Positions 57,720 to 64,000 of a stretch of 64,000 nucleotides of DNA are shown one piece after another. The notes under the pieces were generated by a model. The model saw nothing but the letters and a program-made list of their open reading frames with translations, was not told the origin of the DNA and made no database searches. A program made the translations under genes and the position numbers. Source of the stretch: Curtobacterium flaccumfaciens (GTDB lineage: Bacteria; Actinomycetota; Actinomycetes; Actinomycetales; Microbacteriaceae). The stretch spans positions 62,001-126,000 of the forward strand of contig NZ_SNVW01000005.1 of assembly GCF_004361695.1 (NCBI RefSeq), written 5' to 3'. Position 1 is the stretch's first letter. Every line of letters begins with the position of its first letter.

Positions 57720-58826
57720 ATGGGATCACGCTCCGTCGTCGTCATCGGGTCGGGCATCGCCGGCGCCGCCACCTTCTTCGCCCTGGCCCGACGCGGGGCC
57801 GAGGTCACCGTCGTGGACGACGGCGCGACCGGGCAGGCGACCGCGGCGAGCGCCGGCATCCTGCAGCCGTGGTCGTCCGCGATCGATGGACCGTTCGCCG
57901 ACCTGTACGTCCGCGGAGCGGCGTTCTGGCCGGAGGTCCTCGCACGTCTCGCGGAGGTGGGCGTCACGCACACCGACCACCGGCGGAGCGGAGCACTCGT
58001 GGTGAACGCGGACCCGGCCGAGGTCGACGCCGCCGAGGCGCGGGTCGAGCGGCGCCGGGCAGCGGAGCCGGACGTGGTCGGACGGGTCGAGCGCATCGGC
58101 GGCGATCGCGCCCGCGAGCTGTTCCCGCCGCTCGCCTCGGGGCTCGACGCACTGTGGATCGAGGGCGGCGGCCGCGTGGACGGCCGCACGGTGCGGGATG
58201 CGCTGCTCGACGCCGGCGAACGGCTCGGCGGGGTCCGGCGTCGCGGACGGGCGACGCTCGAGGCCGACGGCCGGGTCCAGGTCGACGGCGACCTGCTCGA
58301 GGTCGACGGCGTCGTCGTCGCGGCGGGTGCCTGGACGAACGACCTGCTCGGCGCCCTCGGCCTGCGGGTGCCGGTCGCGCCGCAGCGCGGCCAGATCACC
58401 CACCTCGCGCTCCCCGGGGTGGACACCACGCACTGGCCGTCGGTGCACCCGTTGTCCCACCACTACCTCGTGGCGTTCGACGGCTCACGGATCGCGGTCG
58501 GGGCGACCCGCGAGACGGGCAGCGGCTTCGACGCACGCGTCACCGCAGCCGGGCAGCTGCAGGTGCTGCAGGACGCGCTCTCGATCGCTCCGGGCCTCGC
58601 CGACGCGACCGTGCTGGAGACCCGGGTCGGACTCCGTCCGCTCGCCGACGACGCGATGCCGATCGTCGGGGCCGTCCCCGGGAACGAGGGGCTCTTCGTC
58701 GCGACCGGGTACGGCGCGGCCGGGCTCACGATGGGGCCGCTCCTCGGCGACGCCCTCGCCCGCCGGGTCCTCGCTGAGCCCGCTCCCGAACTCGACGCGC
58801 TGCAGCCGGAGCGCGAAGGCGTCTAG
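57720..58826 (+). CDS. FAD-dependent oxidoreductase (DadA/glycine-oxidase-like)
   Basis: A 368-aa DAO-family flavoenzyme. The N-terminus is VVVIGSGIAGAATFFALARRGAEVTVVD, the dinucleotide fold. TAASAGILQPW follows, then VAAGAWTNDLL. The C-terminus is LFVATGYGAAGLTMGPLLGDALA, the FAD-contacting signature. These enzymes oxidise D-amino acids, glycine, sarcosine or similar amines. The specific substrate is unknown. Its TAG stop shares a CTAG with the stop of the convergent GNAT gene. Confidence 0.9.
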   Translation: MGSRSVVVIGSGIAGAATFFALARRGAEVTVVDDGATGQATAASAGILQPWSSAIDGPFADLYVRGAAFWPEVLARLAEVGVTHTDHRRSGALVVNADPAEVDAAEARVERRRAAEPDVVGRVERIGGDRARELFPPLASGLDALWIEGGGRVDGRTVRDALLDAGERLGGVRRRGRATLEADGRVQVDGDLLEVDGVVVAAGAWTNDLLGALGLRVPVAPQRGQITHLALPGVDTTHWPSVHPLSHHYLVAFDGSRIAVGATRETGSGFDARVTAAGQLQVLQDALSIAPGLADATVLETRVGLRPLADDAMPIVGAVPGNEGLFVATGYGAAGLTMGPLLGDALARRVLAEPAPELDALQPEREGV

Positions 58827-59737
58827 GGCACCTGCACGAACCGCGGTGCCCCACGGTCCCGCAGCCGGAACCCGAGGTGCTGGTACAGACCGATCGCCCC
58901 GGTGTTCCCCGCGGCGGCGTGCATGAGCGGGACCTCCCCGCGCTGCCGGATGCCGTACGCGACGTCGAGGACGAGCCGTCGTCCGAGCCCCTGGCCGCGG
59001 AAGGCCTCGTCGGTGCACACGGCGCTGATCTCGGTCCACCCCGGGGGGTGCAGACGCTCGCCCGCCATCGCGATGAGCCGCCCGTCGCGCCGGACGCCGA
59101 CGTACCGCCCGAGTTCGATCGTGCGCGGCAGGAACGGGCCGGGCTTCGTGCGGGCGACGAGCTCGGTCATCTCGGGGACGTCGTCCTGCGTGAGCTCGAC
59201 GGCCTCGGCGTCCGGGGCTCCCTCGATCGCCTCGCCCGTGAGCTGCACGCCCCCGGAACCCTCGACCGTCTGCCACCCCTCCGGGACGACGGCTGAGGCA
59301 CCGACGCCGAACACGGCACCCGATCCGATGAGGGCGCGGACGTCCTCCCAGTCCTCGGGTGTCGGGCGCTCCGGGATGCCGGTCCAGACCGACACGTCGG
59401 GCAGGTAGCGCGCGATCTCCCCACGCCGCTCCGCGAACCGGGCGTGCTCGCCGTTGAGGGACGCGAGAGCCGGGTTGTCGAGCAACCGGGTCGGGGTGCC
59501 GTCGTCGGCGATCGTCAGGTCGAGCGTCCGGAGTGCCGCGCCGCGGGCGTCGCCACCGCGGAATCCGAGTTCCTCGAGTCGGCGTCGGTCCCCGTCGGCC
59601 CACCCGGTCGTGTCCGCGACGACCCCGGCCGCGTACCGGTTGCGTGCACGGTCGACGACGTCGCCCATGTCGACCACGGTCTCGAGGACGACCTCACCGG
59701 GTCGCGTCGGGGCGGTCGGGCGTGCGCTGGTGGTCAT
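58823..59737 (-). CDS. GNAT-family N-acetyltransferase with extended N-terminal domain
   Basis: A 304-aa protein. The C-terminal half is a GNAT domain of FR47 type, with EISAVCTDEAFRGQGLGRRL (acetyl-CoA site) and NTGAIGLYQHLGFRLR. The N-terminal 150 residues have no recognised domain but contain HARFAERRGEIARYLPDV. It is probably a fused or divergent GNAT half-domain. The acceptor is unknown. The ATG is isolated about 120 bp from the secreted-protein gene upstream. Confidence 0.82.
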   Translation of the reverse strand: MTTSARPTAPTRPGEVVLETVVDMGDVVDRARNRYAAGVVADTTGWADGDRRRLEELGFRGGDARGAALRTLDLTIADDGTPTRLLDNPALASLNGEHARFAERRGEIARYLPDVSVWTGIPERPTPEDWEDVRALIGSGAVFGVGASAVVPEGWQTVEGSGGVQLTGEAIEGAPDAEAVELTQDDVPEMTELVARTKPGPFLPRTIELGRYVGVRRDGRLIAMAGERLHPPGWTEISAVCTDEAFRGQGLGRRLVLDVAYGIRQRGEVPLMHAAAGNTGAIGLYQHLGFRLRDRGAPRFVQVP

Positions 59738-59857
59738 GCGTCCATCCTCCGTCCGCCGGCGCTGCCGCGACGAATCGTTGCACCCCGTGACGCGTGCGCG
59801 CCTCGCACCGTGCGAAGGGGGGGGAACGGGCCCGCCTCTCGCACCGTGCGGGGTCGG

Positions 59858-60793
59858 TCAGCGCAGCGTGAACGCCACGGTCTCCGACGTGACACCGCCG
59901 GCGACGGCCGAGGCCCGGAGCGTGGCACCGGTGGCGTGCACCCCGACCGCGATCCGCACGGAGCCGTCCGGACCGGCCACGGCGCTCGCGGAGCCGATCC
60001 GCACCGTCGAACCCGGAGCGGCCACGGCAGTCACCGTCCAGTTCCGCAGCGACGGCATCCACGGGCTGGGGTTCGGGATCGCGACACCGCTCGTCGACGT
60101 GACCCGAGGAGCCGCCACGGTCGCGGCCGGGAGGCGGACGGTGGTCGCCGACGAGCGGTCCGAGCCGAGGACGATCGCGGTGACGTCGACGGTCCGACCC
60201 GCGAACCGGAACGGCAGGTCCAGTGCGAAGCGTCCGGTGCCGTCCGAGCGCACCGACGGGACGCCGTCGCCAGCGGCCGTCCGGGCGTCGACGATCGCGT
60301 TCGGGGTGGTGGTGCCGGTCAGCCGGAACGCGCCGCCGGACACGACCACCGGGTCAACTGCGGGAGCCTCGACCACCGGCGTCTCGACGTCGTGCGCCGG
60401 GAGCGACAGGGGCACCCCGACCGACTCGTCCTCGTCCCCGGGGAACCACGATGTGATCTGCAGCGTCTGCTCGGCGAAGCGCTTCGGGACGGTGAACTCG
60501 ACCGTGTCGTCCGCTCCGGCGACGGCGTGCGCCACGACCCTGTCGGTGCCGTGGTGCGCCAGCGCCCAGCCCGTCGCCGGCAGCGTCCCGCGGACCACGA
60601 AGCCGACGGGGTCCTGCGTGACGTCGGTGACGATCACCTCCGCACGAGCCGTCCGGTCGTGTACCTGCGCCGAGGCGTGCGCATCGGGTCGGCCGGCGGC
60701 GTGTCCGTCCGCGTGGGCAGGCGCGGCGCCGACGAGTGCGACGCCGAACGCGAGTCCGATGGCGGTGGTGACTGTGGTGATGCGACGGTCCAT
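59858..60793 (-). CDS. Secreted Ig-like-domain protein of unknown function
   Basis: A 311-aa secreted protein. The signal peptide is MDRRITTVTTAIGLAFGVALVG with cleavage after AHA. Beta-rich repeats follow, including FRLTGTTTPNAIVDARTAAGDGV and WTVTAVAAPGSTVRIGSAS, which look like bacterial Ig-like modules with a G-x-T-x-P-N-A motif. The N-terminal part (FVVRGTLPATGWALAHHGTD) is a further beta domain. ATG 60793 is supported by an AGGAG site 9 nt upstream. No enzyme motif is visible; cell-surface adhesion is a guess. Confidence 0.75.
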   Translation of the reverse strand: MDRRITTVTTAIGLAFGVALVGAAPAHADGHAAGRPDAHASAQVHDRTARAEVIVTDVTQDPVGFVVRGTLPATGWALAHHGTDRVVAHAVAGADDTVEFTVPKRFAEQTLQITSWFPGDEDESVGVPLSLPAHDVETPVVEAPAVDPVVVSGGAFRLTGTTTPNAIVDARTAAGDGVPSVRSDGTGRFALDLPFRFAGRTVDVTAIVLGSDRSSATTVRLPAATVAAPRVTSTSGVAIPNPSPWMPSLRNWTVTAVAAPGSTVRIGSASAVAGPDGSVRIAVGVHATGATLRASAVAGGVTSETVAFTLR

Positions 60794-60920
60794 GCCGGTA
60801 CTCCTGGTCCGTGGCCCCGGACATCCGCGACGGTCACGGGAGGGACTCACCCTCGCACCGTATCTGGTATTTCACACCAGCCGCGCCCCGCACCGTGCGA
60901 GGAGCGCCCCCGCCCCGGCC

Positions 60921-62840
60921 TCACGCCAAGCGGTCCGCCACGAACTCCACCATCGCCCGCACGAGCCGCGCCCGCGACGACGCCCGCCGGTACTCGTGCC
61001 CCTCGCCCTCGAGCTCCAGGTACGACACGTCGTGCGACCGGGCCCGCAGCGCCGCCACGACCTGGTGCGCCTCACCGATCGGCACGTTCGTGTCGAGCTC
61101 GCCGTGGACGACGAGGAGCGGCGCGGTGACGTCCCCGATCGCCCGCATCGGCGACAGGGCCTCGAGCAGCTCGGCGTCGTCCACCGGGTGCCCGTACTTG
61201 GTGGCCGCGGCGGAGGCGATCCACGGCTCGGTGTCGCGGTAGAACGTCGCGAAGTCGCTCATCCCGCACACGGCCACGCCGGCCGCGAAGACGTCGGGCG
61301 TGAACGCCAGGGACGCGAGGGTCGCGTACCCGCCGTAGGACCGCCCCTCGACGGCGACACGGGAGCGGTCCGCGTACCCGTTGGACACCAGGAACCGTGC
61401 GCAGTCGACGACGTCGGCGAGGGCGTTCCACCGCAACCCGAGGTCGTCGGCGTGCACGAAGTCGCGTCCGTACCCGGAGGACCCGCGGATGTTCGGGGCG
61501 AACACCGTCACCCCCGCGGCGGCGAGCGCCTGGTGCTGCGGCGAGAAGGTGGGCCGCTCCTGGGACTCGGGTCCGCCGTGCAGGTGGACGAGCGCTGCGC
61601 GCGGGCCGGGAGGCACGGTGCCGATCGCGTCGTCCGCCCCCGTCGGCGAGACGGTGGGCTCCACGGCCCGGTACAGCCAGCCGGTGATCTCCAGTCCGTC
61701 GCGCGCCGCGAAGCGTTCGAGGGTCGGCTCGACGAGCGGCGCGTGCGGCAGCTCCGGCACGTCGGTGACCCGGCTCCACGTGAGCGCGTTCGTGTCGAGC
61801 CGCCAGAGCTCCCGGGGTCGCGCGGGACCCTCGACGGCGAGGATGACGCTCCGACCGTCACGGCTGAGGACCGGGTCGGTGACGACGTACCCGGGCAGGT
61901 CCGGCACGGGGGTGCGCGAGGCGTCGTGCGTGTTGACGAGCTCGAGCTCGCTGCGGCCGTCGACGTTCCAGCCGAGCAGCAGCGTCCGGCCGGCGTCGTC
62001 GGCGTCGAGGTACTCGAGTTCGGCGTCGGCGCGCTCGGTGAGCGGACGTGTCCTCCCCCGCCAGCCGTGCGGGCCGACCGGCTGCGCGATGAGGCCGCGG
62101 CGGGGCATGCCGGACTCGGTCGCGACGTAGGCGACGAGCGGACTGGTCTCGCTCGCGGGCGCCGGGCGGAGGAACGCGATCTCGGCCGACCCGTCGGGCT
62201 GGTCGGACAACAGCGCGCGGCTCTCGTCGGTGAGCCGGTCGACGACCACGACGAACTCCTGGCCGCGCTGGCCGTCCCGGAGCACCACGAGGCGCTCCTC
62301 GACGGAGAGGTCGAGGATGTGGATGAGCTCACCGACGGCGAGGTCGTCGCGGTCGCCGGACACCGGGTCGACGAGGTACGAGCGTGCGGGCTGGTCGGCC
62401 TCGGTGGACGGCAGGGTGATGACGACGCGGTGCCCGCTGCGGCTCCAGGGACCGAGCTCGGCGTGCTGGGAGCGCGAACCCGCGATCTGCGCGGCGTCGG
62501 AGCCGTCGGGGCGGACCACCCAGACCTGCTGCTTCACACCCCCGTCGGTCGCGATCGCCACCGCCAGCCACTCGCCGTCGGACGACCACGTGACGCGGAT
62601 CACCGGGTCGTCGGACAACCGGATCCTGGTCGGCTCGGGCAGCTCACCGTCGACCACGACGTCCTGCACGAAGACCTCGGGGGTGCCGTGCCGGTCGCTC
62701 ACGAACGCCACCCGTCGGGCGTTCCGGGTCATGGTGGGGCCCCACGATCCCCAGGCCGCGGCGAGGCGCTCGCCCAGGCCGGCCGCCTGCGCGACGCGGG
62801 CCGACGGACGGGCGCGGGTCGTGCCTCCAGGCCCGCTCAC
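60921..62840 (-). CDS. S9-family prolyl-oligopeptidase-like serine peptidase
   Basis: A 639-aa enzyme. An N-terminal beta-propeller (about 1-370) shows repeated blades such as WSSDGEWLAVAIATDGGVKQ. The C-terminal alpha/beta hydrolase has VAVEGRSYGGYATLASLAF (nucleophile Ser), VVHGELDTNVPIGEAHQV (Asp) and ELEGEGHEYRRASSR (His). HLHGGPESQERPTFSP forms the oxyanion region. It is cytoplasmic with no signal peptide. It fits acylaminoacyl-peptidase-like S9C enzymes. GTG 62840 overlaps the amidotransferase stop. Confidence 0.9.
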   Translation of the reverse strand: MSGPGGTTRARPSARVAQAAGLGERLAAAWGSWGPTMTRNARRVAFVSDRHGTPEVFVQDVVVDGELPEPTRIRLSDDPVIRVTWSSDGEWLAVAIATDGGVKQQVWVVRPDGSDAAQIAGSRSQHAELGPWSRSGHRVVITLPSTEADQPARSYLVDPVSGDRDDLAVGELIHILDLSVEERLVVLRDGQRGQEFVVVVDRLTDESRALLSDQPDGSAEIAFLRPAPASETSPLVAYVATESGMPRRGLIAQPVGPHGWRGRTRPLTERADAELEYLDADDAGRTLLLGWNVDGRSELELVNTHDASRTPVPDLPGYVVTDPVLSRDGRSVILAVEGPARPRELWRLDTNALTWSRVTDVPELPHAPLVEPTLERFAARDGLEITGWLYRAVEPTVSPTGADDAIGTVPPGPRAALVHLHGGPESQERPTFSPQHQALAAAGVTVFAPNIRGSSGYGRDFVHADDLGLRWNALADVVDCARFLVSNGYADRSRVAVEGRSYGGYATLASLAFTPDVFAAGVAVCGMSDFATFYRDTEPWIASAAATKYGHPVDDAELLEALSPMRAIGDVTAPLLVVHGELDTNVPIGEAHQVVAALRARSHDVSYLELEGEGHEYRRASSRARLVRAMVEFVADRLA

Positions 62841-64000
62841 CGCACCCCCTGGTGCTGCAGCCACATCTCGATGAGGCCGAGCTGCCAGAGCGCGTTGGCG
62901 CCGATCTCGGTCCGCGTGCTGTTCGGGTCCTGGAGCATCCGCTCGACCGTACCCGGGTCGAACAGGCCGCGCTCCCGGGCCTCCGGTGCGTGCAGCGCCT
63001 GGCGGACGCGCTCGAGGTACGGGCCCTCGAGCTGCCGGATCGCCGGCACCGGGAAGTAGCCCTTCGTCCGGTCGATGACGGCGTCCGGGACGATGCCGCG
63101 GGCCGCGCGCTTCATGACCCCCTTGCCGCCGTCCGCCAGCTTCAGCGACGGCGGGATCGCGCCGGCGAACTCGACGAACTCGTGGTCGAGGAACGGCACG
63201 CGCGCCTCGAGTCCCCACGCCATCGTCATGTTGTCGACGCGCTTCACCGGGTCGTCCACGAGCATGATCGTGGTGTCGCTGCGGAGTGCGGCGTCCACGC
63301 TCGTCTCCGCGCCGGGCCGGGCGAACTCCGCGTCGACGAAGGCCGACGGGGTGTCGTCGTCGCTGCGCCAGCGCTCCCCGAGCAGCGCCTGCAGGGCGGG
63401 CCAGCGGCGGTCCATGAACACGGAGCGGTAGACCTCGGCGGCCTGGTCGCGCGGAGTGGCGGCGAGCGGCGGGTACCAGCTGTACCCACCGAGCACCTCG
63501 TCCGCACCCTGACCGGACTGCACCACCTTGACGTGCTGCGAGACCTCCTGCGAGAGCAGGTAGAACGCGACGCAGTCGTGGCTGACCATCGGTTCGCTCA
63601 TCGCCTGGATGGACCCGTCGATCCCGTCCAGCAGGCGCGACGACGGGATCCGGATGCGGTGGTGGTCGGTGCCGAAGTGGCGGGCGACCTCGTCGGAGTA
63701 CTCGAACTCGTCGCCGGACTCGCCGCCGGCCGACTCGAAGCCGATGCTGAACGTGGCGAGGTCCTGCTGGCCGGCCTCGGCGAGCAGCGCGACGACGAGG
63801 GACGAGTCGATCCCGCCGGAGAGCAGCACCCCGACCGGCACGTCGGCGACCATGCGGCGCTCGACGGCGGTGCGGAGCTTCTCGGTGAACGCCTCCTGCC
63901 AGTCCTGGTCGGACCAGCCGGCCGTGCCGGGGTCGCGCTCGAAGCGGGGCTCCCAGTACGTCTCGTCGTGGGAGCTGCCGTCGGGTTCGATCACCCGGAC
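62837..64000 (-). CDS. Asparagine-synthetase-type amidotransferase, partial (possible NAGGN synthesis)
   Basis: The gene runs off the right edge; the C-terminal 387 residues are visible and form the synthetase domain. The PPi loop is GVLLSGGIDSSLVVALLAEAG. SGQGADEVLGGYSWYP and VDNMTMAWGLEARVPFLDHEFVE are conserved. The C-terminal ANALWQLGLIEMWLQHQG resembles N-acetylglutaminylglutamine amidotransferase, which makes an osmoprotectant dipeptide. The glutaminase domain lies outside the window. It is translationally coupled to the S9 peptidase. The NAGGN assignment is moderate; general AsnB is the alternative. Confidence 0.82.
   Translation of the reverse strand, partial: VRVIEPDGSSHDETYWEPRFERDPGTAGWSDQDWQEAFTEKLRTAVERRMVADVPVGVLLSGGIDSSLVVALLAEAGQQDLATFSIGFESAGGESGDEFEYSDEVARHFGTDHHRIRIPSSRLLDGIDGSIQAMSEPMVSHDCVAFYLLSQEVSQHVKVVQSGQGADEVLGGYSWYPPLAATPRDQAAEVYRSVFMDRRWPALQALLGERWRSDDDTPSAFVDAEFARPGAETSVDAALRSDTTIMLVDDPVKRVDNMTMAWGLEARVPFLDHEFVEFAGAIPPSLKLADGGKGVMKRAARGIVPDAVIDRTKGYFPVPAIRQLEGPYLERVRQALHAPEARERGLFDPGTVERMLQDPNSTRTEIGANALWQLGLIEMWLQHQGVR

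Overview
The window is a high-GC (about 70 % by eye) actinobacterial chromosome segment with tight operons, many GTG starts and many ATGA/GTGA stop-start overlaps. Coproporphyrin-route haem genes, a NucS mismatch endonuclease, matrixin and GH6 secreted enzymes and many sugar-catabolism genes suggest Microbacteriaceae, most likely a plant-associated Curtobacterium-like organism. The genus is an inference from gene content. No tRNA, rRNA, CRISPR array, transposase or prophage was seen.

Layout. 1-7.1 kb: haem genes hemE-cgoX diverging from hemA, a NUDIX hydrolase, a small 20-residue-repeat protein, a DUF4232 lipoprotein, a GNAT acetyltransferase and an aminoglycoside-phosphotransferase-like kinase. 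7.1-13 kb: a degenerate beta-lactamase-like protein overlapping an M13 peptidase, then a uracil/xanthine permease and a MATE exporter. 13-17.1 kb: a five-gene MoxR/DUF58/DUF4129 operon. 17.4-28.8 kb: the most interesting region. It holds a BlaI repressor, an M56 (BlaR1-like) membrane protease, an ABC exporter, a mini-SARP regulator, a nisin-like lanthipeptide precursor, a full-length LanB, a LanC and a second ABC exporter.

28.9-43.3 kb: a LacI regulator with a perfect 20-bp palindrome, two paralogous MFS proteins, nucS, a HAD phosphatase, NUDIX and kinase genes, a carboxylesterase, and a sugar-isomerase/oxidoreductase pair diverging from an MFS importer. 43.3-49 kb: TetR and MarR regulators, a secreted GH6 glycosidase, an SDR-like protein and a NarL-type two-component system. 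49-56.5 kb: a GntR-controlled carbohydrate operon with a second triosephosphate isomerase, a DhaK-DhaL fusion kinase, an ACS-type transporter, two dehydrogenases and a TIM-barrel isomerase. 56.6-64 kb: a secreted matrixin, a DadA-like FAD enzyme, a GNAT protein, a secreted Ig-like protein, an S9 peptidase and a partial asparagine-synthetase-type amidotransferase.

How the lanthipeptide locus may work. BlaI would repress itself and the ABC-permease-SARP operon through two matching operators. The M56 protease would relieve this on a cell-envelope signal. The SARP would then activate lanA and the lanBC-ABC operon through 11-bp-spaced TGTGAN repeats found only in front of lanA and lanB. The predicted mature peptide keeps the lipid II-binding A/B rings of nisin but has no charged residue. 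This circuit is inferred from motifs and gene order, not from experiment.
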